Source: Hysterium pulicare CBS 123377 (taxonomy: Eukaryota; Ascomycota; Dothideomycetes; Hysteriales; Hysteriaceae). From it: DNA of 64,000 bases. Location: the NCBI GenBank assembly GCA_000467715.1, contig AJFK01000165.1, positions 62,001-126,000 on the forward strand, in the 5' to 3' direction. The notes below the pieces were generated by a model. The model saw nothing but the letters and a program-made list of their open reading frames with translations, was not told the DNA's origin and searched no databases. The position numbers and the translations under genes are program-made. Below, piece by piece: positions 45,846-56,523 of this stretch (position 1 is the stretch's first letter; every line of letters starts with the position of its first letter).

Positions 45846-46845
45846 TCATGTAACGGTAACAAGAGGTGCTGGCGAGCTAGCTATTCCATTCATCTGAGGT
45901 GGGATAGGGGTACTCGAATCTCCACCACTATTACTCTTCTCGCTTACAGCACTGCTCTCATCCTTCACTTTCGTCTCGCTAGAAGCTGTTGTGTCGCTCT
46001 TAACATCGCCGTTGAAGTCCACTGCGGAGCGTTTCGGTGCTCGCCATGTGGGTACTGTCCATTGAACGCCGGTAAAGCTCTTGACCTGAAACCCCTTTTT
46101 CTCCCACTTCCGACATGGTTTTCCGGTTCGGTCGAGGGCGCGAAGTCCGGCGTTGATAGCACCCATGTTCGCTTTTGGTCCCAGTTTCTGAATGGGAGCG
46201 GGAGCACTGAATGGGCCTTTGGCTAGTGGGTCGTTGACTAGATCTCCTCTGCAATGATAATTAGCATTATTCGAGGTGGGTTGAGGGCACGACAAGATGC
46301 ATGTGTGACGATTTTGGCAGTGGTGATACAGCACTGACTACGATAACTCCTAACGTCGGTGATGGAAAGAGGATGAATGGTATTAAGTTCGAGGGGAAAT
46401 CTTACAGTCGAGGCTTCTTCTTAGGTCCAGGCTTGCCTCTAGGCTTAGGCAGACCGTCAGGCGTGAGGTTGGATGCTGCCCTCTTCGAGCCTGGCTTCGG
46501 TCCAGGGACACCCTTTCGCTTTGTTGTCGTCGCAGGAGGAGCAAGTGTGTTCGATGTAGTGCTAGTGCCGTTCGTGCTATTGACGGCTGCCGCAGCATTG
46601 GACTCAGAAGGGTTCTCCGAGGGAGACGGCTCGATGACTTGAGGATTTGGGGTCGGGGCAGATGAGGATATTGATTTCGATCGTGACTGAGATGGCTTTC
46701 GCGATATTTCGATGGCTGGTGCCCATTTTGAAAGAGCAGATGGGGATAGTTTGAGGACGACGACTTTCGACTTCGCTGTCTTAGCGGACATTTTTGTAGT
46801 CGTGGCGGTAGACGTCGTGGTGGATGGCATCGTCGACGAAGACAT
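45846..46845 (-). CDS. IES4: INO80 chromatin-remodelling complex subunit Ies4-like
   Basis: A nuclear protein of about 275 residues in two exons (intron about 46246-46404). The diagnostic N-terminal block is AKSKVVVLKLSPSALSKWAP, the KVxxLKLSPxxLS motif of fungal Ies4. A Ser/Thr-rich linker follows, then a Lys/Pro-rich AT-hook-like stretch (KRKGVPGPKPGSKRA, KPRGKPGPKKKPRL). Exon 2 holds a second conserved block: IQKLGPKANMGAINAGLRAL, DRTGKPCRKWEKKGFQVKSF, TGVQWTVPTWRAP. The start was taken at 46845; a later ATG at 46794 just before AKSKVV is also possible. Ies4 supports INO80 in checkpoint and replication-stress responses in yeast; the same role here is inferred. Confidence 0.82.
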
Positions 46846-48040
46846 GGTGGTGGAGGGTGGTTGATGAAGTGTTGGAGTGGTTGACGGTGAAAGGTGAGTC
46901 GTTTCAGTCAGCGTTGCGTGTTGAAAGTAGGCCTTTCCAAGGGAAGGGCAATCTTGTGGCTGGTTGGTGCGCGAGGTCAAGAGTCGCCGAAGCCGTGGTA
47001 AGGGGCTCTGGTACTATCTTGCATCTGGTTGTCGAGATGGTGTTGGGGTGCGAGGGAGGAGTTGAGGAGGATGGGGGAAGGGGAAGAGGAAGAAGCGCGT
47101 TTGACTTTCGTTGGTGCATGGCTAAAGCTGGCTGTCCGTTATTATTGCGCGGCGCTCGCAGGCTATCGCTAAGAATTGTTCTGTGGTGAGAGCCCTGAAA
47201 GACGTGAGCGCCAAGACAACACCCAACCTAGTCTGAAAACGACACCTGCAGTGGGAGACGTGATTCTGTTATGGTGAGCGAACTTTTGATTTTGTTTCTA
47301 TCTACTTCTCATCGAATGTCTCGAGTTCCTTGGGTTGGATTCACGCCATGGTTTTGTCGCGTCGCACGGCTTTGTGAGTTCGAAAATAAGCGTCGCATTT
47401 GTTTGGGCCAGGTTGTTCTTCAGAACTCCCATTCCGGTCTCCGCCTCAGCTTCACATCCTCGCCCCATCAAAGAAATAGCGATCCACCGTCGCTCTGCAA
47501 CCATCCGCATGCCTTTCGCTCTTTTTCCCATTCCAAAACAAAGGGGAGGCGTTATGCATGAGTTAAGCGATGGCCTCGCCCTTGGTCCTGTTGCGACATG
47601 CTTTGGGGCCGCTGTCGCGAGTTGTTCGTCCTGGCGCCTCACGCCCTCAAAACTGGCACGTACCGCCATTGACGCTAGATTTCATCTTCCATGTCTTCCG
47701 GCCGGATCTGCCTTGATTGATTGTAAATGACATATTACCCGCCAACGCTGCAGAGAATTCTACCTCACTATCTCACATTCAGCTATTTTGGTCTCCCTGA
47801 TGTCTAGATTTCCTTGATACATGCGCATACCGAATCTAGAACCGGTTTGGCCAACGGAGTCGTTCCTGCAGACCATGTTCTTTCTTGCACCATCACGTGA
47901 CTCATCACATAATCAAATTTAGTGCATTGTGATTGGCTGCAAGGCTCTCCTATGAGTATTCCAGAAGATTCAGCCACTTTGCTTGAAGGTGATCCTTCTG
48001 ACAGCTGAGAATTCCCACTTTACAACAGGTGGAAAGATTA
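46846..48040. other. Intergenic region, nothing recognised
   Basis: It holds the promoter of the Ies4-like gene. Frames at 46824-47730 on both strands are GC-rich shadows of one another and show no protein family. Confidence 0.35.
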
Positions 48041-48560
48041 GTATATTTTAGCTCCCTTTTTCCAATATATCAAATAACAGAATATAAAGCATATAGTAGT
48101 TTTCAAGTCCGCTGAGAGCTACATAGTCCTCTAGAACCGCCTCACCAAGGCCAAATGGTGTATGCGGACAGCAATAAGAGTCATCACCAGGTCTATGCGC
48201 AGGCCAGATTCTAATAAGTTATTGCACTTACTATACATTAGAAGTATAAGTTAGAGTATCTCTAGTAAATAATATATCTATTCTATTAGCTAGTATACTT
48301 CAGCAGTAAAACAGACATGACGTTATCTACATCAGCGTATCAGGCTCTACTTCAACTTTCCAGCCGCGTGCACGATACGTTTGGGCTTTGAGAAGTGTGT
48401 TAAATGGCTTTCGCAAGGGGAGGATTACGGGTAGATAGATACATAGCCACTGTCTAGGCTTGGTAGGTATAGAAAAGGGATTAATTTTAACCCTCTCTCT
48501 TATATAAGGCCAAGGGAGCTAATTTTACCTTCTAAGAACATCCAGTACCCATCCTTCTAG
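48041..48560. repeat. AT/TpA-rich relic, RIP-like
   Basis: The region 48041-48340 is markedly richer in TA steps than its surroundings (ATAATATATCTATTCTATTA at about 48274). This is what repeat-induced point mutation leaves in ascomycete repeats. It contains copy B of the dispersed element. The parent repeat cannot be recognised. Confidence 0.5.
48065..48199 (-). repeat. Copy B of the diverged dispersed element
   Basis: Aligns gap-free with 10032-10166 (see that entry). Its minus strand keeps a frame reading HRPGDDSYCCPHTPFGLGEA, VLEDYVALSG that stays open for about 50 codons. Confidence 0.6.
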
Positions 48561-48583
48561 AATCCAAGCTTCATCGTTCAATT

Positions 48584-50313
48584 CTACTTTTTCGCGCTAT
48601 TTGAGCGGTCAAAGAATATAACCTGCACCGTAACATCATCCCTCACATTCCTACTGTACGGCGGATATATCGTCATTAGTGCTTGAAATAACCTCCTCCT
48701 GCTGCCGCCAAAGGCATTTCTAACCAAATGCGCTGCCGCATTCTCGTCTTCCACGACAAAGTATTCCGGCGTGCCTTCCCATTCAATCTCTTGCTTTCCA
48801 ACCTCGAACTCGAAGCCATCATCGGGAGAAGTGATTTGGTACCGAGTATTTTCCCGATCATTCGCGATTAGTCCATTCCCCCGCTTCTTCGAGTCGAGCC
48901 ACAGATTCACACACTCGACCGCATCTTCGGACGACATGCGGTCCCAAAGTCCATCACAAGCTAAAATCAAGAAATCTGCTCTTTCGTCAGGACTCTCATC
49001 GCCTCGAACAACCTCCATCTCAGTGATGACGGGCTCGGCGGTCATGTATGGCTGTGTCTTTGCAAGAGGTCTTGGTCTTTGACCTGTCCAGAACTTGTAG
49101 TTGATAAGGTTTAAGAAATCGTCATTCCATTTCCATCGGCAGTCACCGAACGCTCTGGTCACCGCCATGCCCAGGAGACGGCCGCTTTTGGGATCGAGAA
49201 TGTCGGGCTCGTCAGGATGTTCCGCTGTAATACGCTCAACTTCGAGGGGATTGAAACCAGTCTGATCAACCGACATTGGCACCGCTACATATTTACCCTG
49301 GGAAGCATCATATCGACCTAAGACCCCGCGGCTGTCACCGGTGTTGGCGACGCGGAGTTTCGAGGTCTTGGGATCAAAGATAGCTAGGAGAGCACAGGAA
49401 CCCGAGATAGCTGGTGCGAGGGCTGCGATCGTCTCTGGATTGATTGCTGGGGCATTGTGAGCAGAGTACATGGCGCGGCTCAACATGTCCGAGTCCAGGC
49501 GAAGGAATGCTTTTTTGATGGCGTTGTGGACGGGTAGAGAGGTGCTCTCGGAAGATAGAGTCAGAAATTCGCGTATGACATACGCAAGAAGATTACTCCT
49601 CAAATAACTAGATGTGGCCCAACCTCTATGTTCAAATGTTAGCTCGTAATCGTGGCTTGTTTGAAGAATTGAAGAAGGATTAGTGAACGGGGTTTCATAC
49701 GCATGTCCATCAAATACACCATAAAAGTTCCAAGCTTCTTTACCGCCAGGTGCATGTCCTCTGCCTATTACAAAAGCATCCTCCTATATTCTGTGAGAAC
49801 CTAGTCTACTAAATGCTTGTACTCGGTTTTCGAACTTACACCCGGTTCATTACTTTCCATTTGGAAAATATGCACATCAGGAATACTCCCAACAGGCTCC
49901 TTGCCGCCGGCTCCATCCTCTGTAATGATTCGTGAAGACAGTCGCAGGAGTTCATTGGCCTCGTCGAGCCCTAACGGTAAGACAGGGGCAAAGAAGTCTG
50001 GGTTTTCCAGCCGGTCGTACACATCTCGGGAGTCGTGATAGTTTTGAATAAAAAAGCCGGCCTCGCCGTCGAGGTCGAGGGCTATCAAGGATGTCCTCTG
50101 GTACAGCCAATACGCGAGTGCTGAACTGCCAACGAGAAACAGGGTGGTCTTGATTGGGAAGCGCGATTGCAATGGCGAGGCTTGGATGTTGACGCGAGTT
50201 TGAGGTCTCGCAGGTGGGGTTGATTTTCCGAATAAACGCGACGTCGAGCCACTGAATTGTCTTTTCCATACGCCTACTCTCGGAGGAGTAATCCTCCACC
50301 TTGGTAACGCCAT
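48584..50313 (-). CDS. PTC5: Mitochondrial PP2C phosphatase (pyruvate dehydrogenase phosphatase, Ptc5 type)
   Basis: About 530 residues in three exons. The N-terminus is a mitochondrial presequence (MALPRWRITPPRVGVWKRQF, rich in Arg, no acids) followed by a membrane helix (TTLFLVGSSALAYWLYQRTS), as in Ptc5. PP2C motifs in order: EDAFVIGRGHAPGGKEAWNF, YGVFDGHAGW (metal-binding Asp), SGSCALLAIFD, RVANTGDSRGVLGR, SVDQTGFNPLEVERITAEHP, GMAVTRAFGD, LILACDGLWDRMSSEDAVEC (metal Asp) and RDDVTVQVIFF. The enzyme dephosphorylates and activates pyruvate dehydrogenase E1-alpha in yeast. Introns lie near 49605-49700 and 49770-49840. Length and motif order match the family well. Confidence 0.9.
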
Positions 50314-50420
50314 GGTCGTTATTCGGAGTCGAGCGTGTAAAAAGTGAGACGATGACCTTTAATTTCAGCCTGGCGGCCCGAGCTCGTCGCAAGGTCACGT
50401 GTGAACGCTCTTTAGATACT

Positions 50421-50460
50421 TCCTAATTGGGAAAGTAAGTAGAGAAAACTGTTGATTTCG
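50421..50460 (-). repeat. Inverted copy of the ~38-bp dispersed motif
   Basis: On the minus strand it reads CGAAATCAACAGTTTTCTC then TTTCCCAATTAGGA, matching the motif of the 36-kb array. Confidence 0.65.
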
Positions 50461-50464
50461 GCGC

Positions 50465-50550
50465 CAGCTTAACGCCAGCTCAACGACAGCTTAACAGTAG
50501 CTGGACGGCAGCTTGACAGCAGTTTAACAGCAGCTTAACGGCAACTTATA
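50465..50550 (+). repeat. 11-bp minisatellite, about 7.7 units
   Basis: Seven consecutive 11-bp units of the form CAGCTTAACRG run from 50465 to 50541 without a gap, then CAACTTATA. It lies between two inverted copies of the dispersed motif. Confidence 0.8.
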
Positions 50551-50586
50551 TACTATACCTAGGTACTGTATAGAGCTAGAGTATTA

Positions 50587-50627
50587 TCTAATTAGGAAGG
50601 TAAGTAAGAAAAGCATTAGTTCCCGCG
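50587..50627 (-). repeat. Inverted copy of the ~38-bp dispersed motif
   Basis: On the minus strand it reads GGGAACTAATGCTTTTCTTA then CCTTCCTAATTAGATA. It is 166 bp from the preceding inverted copy, similar to the spacing in the 36-kb array. Confidence 0.6.
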
Positions 50628-50868
50628 TAACTGCTGGACTGCTTGACGGCTTAACTACTCGACTTCTCAACTACATACCTTTCCTTTAGGGATGATCTAC
50701 CAATTCGAGTGAAGGTAGGATGGAGCTGAATAGTTCCCCAGCCATTATCATTATCTATACAAGTTACTACATCATAACACCAAGATCTCAGAAACACATA
50801 TTCCATCAGACACCATCGTAGAACCATAGCATGGGTATTCGCGTTTCAAAACAGTTCCCCCAGACTCC

Positions 50869-51924
50869 TTAGAAACCAAAACTTATCATCACAACCGCCA
50901 GAGCCAACATTATAGCACCCAAACGCGAGGCTTGCTTACCCAAGATAGCGCCAGAATGGTAATCTGATGGTTTATTCGCGGGTGTGATGCTCGCATCGGC
51001 TTTGAAACCCACAGGACTGGGTGGTAGATTGTAATCGTGGGCTTGTGCAAGAAATAGATCTCCTCCTTCCTCGACATATATATACGCAGCTTGGAAAAAG
51101 GGAAGACCGAGAATGATGTCGTCCTTTTGAGGGTCGGTGGAGTTTTTCTCGCGGGCATAGCACCGAGTCTTGTTCGTGAGAAGATTATCGGGTATCGTGA
51201 TTGCATAGCTTGGTGTTGTGTTTGTAGGCTGCACGGCCAGCTTGCTGCATGAATAGTAGGATGGTACGACAATAGCGGGGTTATTGAAGTCGAGAATGGC
51301 ACGGCGGACTGTGTTGCTGTCTTCAGTCGAGCTTTTATGGCGGACCATGGCATTGAACTGGATTGCCCCATTGTTCAGGATAGTCTTATTGTCGTTCAGG
51401 TCTTCCCACTTTGGCACAGGTAACCAAGCACTTGAATTGACTCGGTTGCCATCATAAGACCCAGAGAGGGTGATAGAACCATTCCATGCGTGGAAACGTC
51501 CTATGTTGATTCCAAACGGAACTGTGGGTACATCCACACTTGTGGCATTTAGATCATTGGCCGTTAGGTTCGAATTTGGTCCAAGCACCAGCGCAGAGTC
51601 GCCATCATTTGTGATGAATAAATACTCTGGCTTGGGAGCGCCTCCCATTATGGAAATATCAACTGGATTAAACGTTTTTGCCGGGTTGGATTCGTTGATC
51701 GCAATTCTGTATAATGACGAGGAAGGGTTGATTAAGTCACCCAGCTCAGCAGTTACTTGAACTCCCCATCCGATGGAAGTGTCTTCAGAAGGTCCTCGTA
51801 CGGGAAAGAAGAAGGGCGTTGAGGCCGAATCTGCCGATATGCTTGTCCTAGTCGTTACTGAGACTCCTAGGCCAGCCTGAAAGAGGAGACTCGCGGCAAG
51901 TGAAAGAATTGTAGACCGAGTCAT
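50869..51924 (-). CDS. Secreted, GPI-type pepsin-fold protein without visible catalytic Asp motifs
   Basis: A single-exon gene of 351 residues with a signal peptide (MTRSTILSLAASLLFQAGLG) and a C-terminal hydrophobic tail (LGAIMLALAVVMISFGF) after a small-residue segment, typical of GPI attachment. Many Asn-X-Ser/Thr sites suggest heavy glycosylation. The C-terminal lobe has the pepsin-family landmark DDIILGLPFFQAAYIYVEEG, then LFLAQAHDYN, and AIVVPSYYSC stands where a second active-site loop could be. No DTGS or DSGT motif is present. It therefore looks like a non-enzymatic relative of yapsin-like A1 proteins displayed on the cell surface. The alternative is a convergent beta-rich cell-wall protein. 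Confidence 0.68.
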   Translation of the reverse strand: MTRSTILSLAASLLFQAGLGVSVTTRTSISADSASTPFFFPVRGPSEDTSIGWGVQVTAELGDLINPSSSLYRIAINESNPAKTFNPVDISIMGGAPKPEYLFITNDGDSALVLGPNSNLTANDLNATSVDVPTVPFGINIGRFHAWNGSITLSGSYDGNRVNSSAWLPVPKWEDLNDNKTILNNGAIQFNAMVRHKSSTEDSNTVRRAILDFNNPAIVVPSYYSCSKLAVQPTNTTPSYAITIPDNLLTNKTRCYAREKNSTDPQKDDIILGLPFFQAAYIYVEEGGDLFLAQAHDYNLPPSPVGFKADASITPANKPSDYHSGAILGKQASRLGAIMLALAVVMISFGF

Positions 51925-53130
51925 ATCAGAAGAACTCGAGAGACGGAGGCAAATAGTATATCAAGAGGGAGATGATATCAATCAATAAAGTGCGAAAAGT
52001 TCGAGGAGCAACGGATATGAGATACATGCAGATGCAATGGTCGAAACTGGGAGAGGGCCATGCCTATGTATTCGGACTTGAAACAAAGATAACGGTTAAC
52101 GGTGAGCGAAAATAGACCACTCAATGTAATAGCCAGCCGCGCTCTACAGACTCACAGATAAATCTCAAGAATACAAGGAGGAGAATGTCACGAATGTGAG
52201 TTGTTCATTAAGCGCGCAAGGTGGAAAGTCGAAACAAACATTCTGTGCCTCCTCCTGTTCTTCGGGCGCTTAGGGTTGGTCGGTTCAGTTCTAGGCCTTT
52301 TCCGGGTTGGTATATTCTTGGCGAACGCAATGGCTAATACCAGTTGCTGTGCCGCATACCTCCTTGCTCTCGAGAACAACATCACGCTCTTCCACTACTT
52401 CAGTTCTAGTTCATACCCATATCAGTCACATAAGGCTCGTTCTCTAGAAGCACATCTCTGTTACCTATTCTTATTGTAGTGATCCTGGGGTCGAAGAAAT
52501 CAACAAGTATACGACCCGATTAAACATACATAATTGATACTCAACTTCCTTCGAAGATCAAGATCTACTTCAGTTGGAACTGCGTGTATAGCAAGCCCAT
52601 CTGTAAGATTGGCGCCAGGCGTTGGAACGGAGCTTTGATCAATCTAGGTTATCAATCACTCTTTAGATCTATCACCTGCCTCGATTTGCCAATTCATGGA
52701 CTTTATTTCACTTTCAAGGAGCTATAAAAGGAATCGGAAGCCGACTACGCCTCAAGAGCGGCTATCCTCTACCTTCAGTGGATGGTAGTCGCGCCCAACA
52801 CTCGCCATGAGCCATTTTGGGCATGGAAAAGCTCGAGGCATCATGTATCGCACTGAACTTCCCTGAAATGTCCAATTCATGTTCTGTTTTGGACTCCAGA
52901 TGTGGGCGCTTCTTTTAAACCTCATCAGCCAACGCCGCACCAAATGGATATCCGAATTTGCTTTAAAGGTTTTGGGAGTCTCCCGAAGAGGGTGGCATTC
53001 ATCGCTCGTTATCACTCCAGGAGAGTACTGTTACTTTCAATGATCTCTACTGTTGTACATCTTCTTTTTGATCTAGGCTTCCACATCTCTCCCATCTTAT
53101 CCATCATCACACCGTTCATTCCCGACAGCC
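51925..53130. other. Divergent intergenic region, nothing recognised
   Basis: It lies between the pepsin-fold gene (minus) and the modular secreted protein (plus), so it should hold both promoters. Short hydrophobic frames at 52188-52479 occur on both strands and are not supported as genes. Confidence 0.35.
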
Positions 53131-56100
53131 ATGAGTATGTTGCTTGGTGTTCTCTTAATATGTGGGCAAATCTTTGCAAATGCTTTCCCATCGTCCTACA
53201 ACGCGTCATCCCAGCTCAATTCCCAGAACTTAATACAGAACATCACTGTTGCTATAGCCAGACCGCCCAGTTCAAATTTCGATGTGAACAAACAGCCTCA
53301 ATTTATTGAAGCGGGAAATTGGACTTCTATCTCATGCGAAACATATAACAATCAATTGCCAGGCCCAGATGTTTGGAACGTATCAGGGGGTTCAGGTAGG
53401 CTCCATGCTCCTGCGTCTTAAACAATTTCACTGACGACTCGTAGATGCCCTGGATCAAGTTATCGACGCGTGGCATGCGGCCGATCGTGACGCCTTTTAC
53501 GGACAAATTACATTCTCTCAGTTCATTTGGACGGTATTTCAGCAATCGAACACTCTAGTAAATTGCAACTTACCGCGAAACACACCCTGTCAGATGCCTG
53601 TCAACTGTGGAGGGGATACAAAGATATCACCAGCTGGCACAGTCATTGTGAACTCCTTAGTCGCTTTAAATACGGTAACTTAGCACGCTTTTAAATCGAA
53701 TAAACCTAGCTCACACTTCTAGATCTTCTCGCAACAACTCCAGGCTTTTACCGATGCCAATTCACTCATGTCTGGGAAATTGCTCACACTTGCCCAGATT
53801 TTTGCTCCTAATGAGAAGAACGAAGACGACAAGGCAAAGGAAATCCTTGGCTACATGGAAGGTGCTCTTGGTTTAGTCTCCGCGGGCACGATAAGTACTG
53901 GTAAGCTCAAAACGATTCGGCTTTTACCGATATTTCATGCCTCTGACTCTATGTTTGGAAGCTTTCAACGCGGTTAGGACAATTCGTACGGCTACTTCAA
54001 ACTCCCCGAACTTCTAGAAGCTAATTTTCACAAGAAAATATCGAAAAGTTTACGGAGACAGTGGAAAAAGTCAAAGGATTTGTTGAGAAGGGCGTTGGAA
54101 TTTCCCAAACTGTCCTTGAAAATATACCGGAGTAAGCGATGCAAACCCAGACTGCCCGATTCTAATTGAGTATTTACTAATCACTAGCCCATCAAGGCCA
54201 ACAACCGCAGAAGATACTGCCGCTTTCCTGGCAGAGATGCTTGGTAACTACTATGAAGCTTTGAAGGGGGGCACTACGGCAATGCTAGGCAATCTTACAT
54301 CGGCCGAAGATGATTATTTGGACACTTTGACGGGTCTATTAAACACAGGACTCCTTCTGGAGCTTGCAAACAGCATGACTAATTTCACGGATGATATTAC
54401 GAGTACCGCTCAAGACATGATGTATGGACACATGATTAAATCATCTTGGGCTCTTTCGTCCAAAAATCCTCGCCCCTTCATATTGTGAGTTTTTCCCGCC
54501 CTTTCACAGCAGGTTTCTAATCAGTACAAGGCGGGTCGATTCCAAAGACTCCAAATGCAACGAGTCATTCCCACCTACCTCGGACCTTGAAACATTTATT
54601 CATCCCGATGCAGCATCCAAGTCATTCTGGTGCGATCCTGAGTACGTACCAGATCCTCGTAATCCTAAAATCAGCACTAATACTTGCCCACCCTAGTGGT
54701 AATTCATGGTTCCTTCTTAGCGCGCATCATAAGGAAAGAGGGGAGGCAGGCTATATATTCCAACCATTGGATGGTGGTAATAGCGACACACTGAATGGGC
54801 ATTCTTTCGGCAGTCTCACACTTGCGTAAGCACAACTCCATCATTTGGCATGTGATAGGTTAATCTAATCGGACCGGATTTTAGAGATATATTCACCAGT
54901 GCCTTTACGGGCTTCGAATTAAATGGAAACATGAATGGTTATGTGAGTTCGTATTGATCTATACCTGTTCTCCTTTGTCCTGACTTCGCATACCTAGACA
55001 ATCTCCAACACATACCTCAAAGCTGAGGATAACATGACTACAACGGATACACAAGGCCTGTCAATGTTAGGGGGAGTCAGGACTCCAGGTAAACAACTCA
55101 ACTCCTGTGCCGTTCCAGCGTTTCGCTGGCTTGTACATGCATTTGCTGATCATTGATAGGCTTCTGGAATATCACAATCTGCCTGAATTATACCGAGGCA
55201 GCGACAAACACTCTAGCCGATGTAGACCCGCCTTGCGGGACAAGGCCGGAGCTCACAAGATTCTCGGATCAAGAGAAGCCTAATGGATTTGCATCCGGTA
55301 CATGTAAAGTTCACGTCACTGAGTAAGTAAATATGTTAGTCTGAAATCTCACGCTGATGCCTGGGAAGGTACGCAGCAAACGATGGCAGACAAAACCTTC
55401 TCGATAGCTATCAACTGGATATAAAAATTCTCGATGACTCCGACGTCGAAATTGGCAACGCTGCCAAAGAAAGCGCCGCAGAACCACTCGTCGTGGTGAA
55501 CAGCCTTCTTCCTTACGACCTCATCATCGCCGCAGACGGCAATGGCGAAGCTGGCGACGTGCTCGTAGAGTTTTGGTACTCGGACCAATGGTGGTTAAGC
55601 ATCGACCAAGAGCACAAGTGCAATTTCCGCCCCTGGAAGAACAAACAACGGTATGGGGAATGCAACTTTGCCTGCTCGATGCCGGACGCAAATGCACCAC
55701 CGCCTGCTTCTGCTACGAATACACGCGCACTACCTTCAGGTGCTGTGAGTGCTTTACCGGGGACCATCACTTTTACAAATACATTCATCACCCCGACACC
55801 CTCTCCAACGGGCACGGCAGCGCCGCCGCCGCCTCCCCCGTCCCATCGCGGCGGTCTCTGCGGTGTCCACGTCGAACAATTCCAGAAAAACGAAGGTGAA
55901 AACGTCAACCCAACTCCGAATTACGAGCTTGAAATCACAGTATATGACGGCGGAGCAAAGGGAGATGGTAAGAATTCTGCTGCTATAGGCACATCGGGTC
56001 GCGTATCGGCGCTGACAGACACGCCCGTCTCGGTCGCGTGCTCGGGAGCTAAAGAAGGTTGTCTAGATGGGTTTACGGTCAGTGTTGGTGGTGTGGACAA

Positions 56101-56242
56101 GGATCCTTTGACATTCAGTTGGGCGGGAACAACATGGAAGAGTGGAGATGTGAAGTGTAAGAGTGGGGGACCGGAAGTATGTTGTTCTGTTGGAGGATTC
56201 GACAATGGGAAGAGAGGAGTGGATTGTGGGTTTACTTGCTGA
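53131..56242 (+). CDS. Large secreted modular protein with two C-terminal Cys modules
   Basis: A gene with about ten short introns encoding roughly 800 residues. It opens with a signal peptide (MSMLLGVLLICGQIFANAFP). The first half is mostly helical with N-glycosylation sites (QVIDAWHAADRDAFYGQITF, LEMLGNYYEAL-type helices, MLGNLTSAEDDYLDTLTGLL). A middle part carries FWNITICLNYTEAATN. Then come two related modules: TCKVHVTEYAANDGRQNLLD, YQLDIKILDDSDVEIGNAAK up to ECNFAC; and LCGVHVEQFQKNEGENVNPT, YELEITVYDGGAKGDG up to GKRGVDCGFTC. A Pro/Thr-rich spacer separates them. The last module resembles the tail of some fungal GH18 chitinases (from memory), and also the tail of the protein at 19695-21662. 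No catalytic motif was found. Exon limits in the first half are approximate. Confidence 0.7.
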
Positions 56243-56523
56243 AAAGATGTTCTGAATGGGTTGAGTGGGAATTTTAGGTAAGGATGAGGAAGGAGGGAAA
56301 CGGGCGCATGATACCCTTTGCTACGATTCTAGGAGAAGGGCATTTTGGATAGACTACTTCATATCTAACCACCCTCGGTGGTAATGATAATACTTAATTG
56401 AAATAATAACTCTTCACATTGACTTTCTGAATGATTCCAAAGCTCGGGCTCTTACTGAAGATAACAGTTCCATTCTAGATCGATATCAAAAATTCCGCTG
56501 CCTCACGGATCTTCCTTTGAACC

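Noticed and set aside
46301-46642. Plus-strand frame rich in Gly, Phe and Val
   Set aside because: It is antisense to the Ies4-like gene, whose motifs are clear on the minus strand.
55513-55908. Minus-strand Gly/Pro-rich frame
   Set aside because: It is the shadow of the Pro/Thr-rich spacer of the secreted protein on the plus strand.
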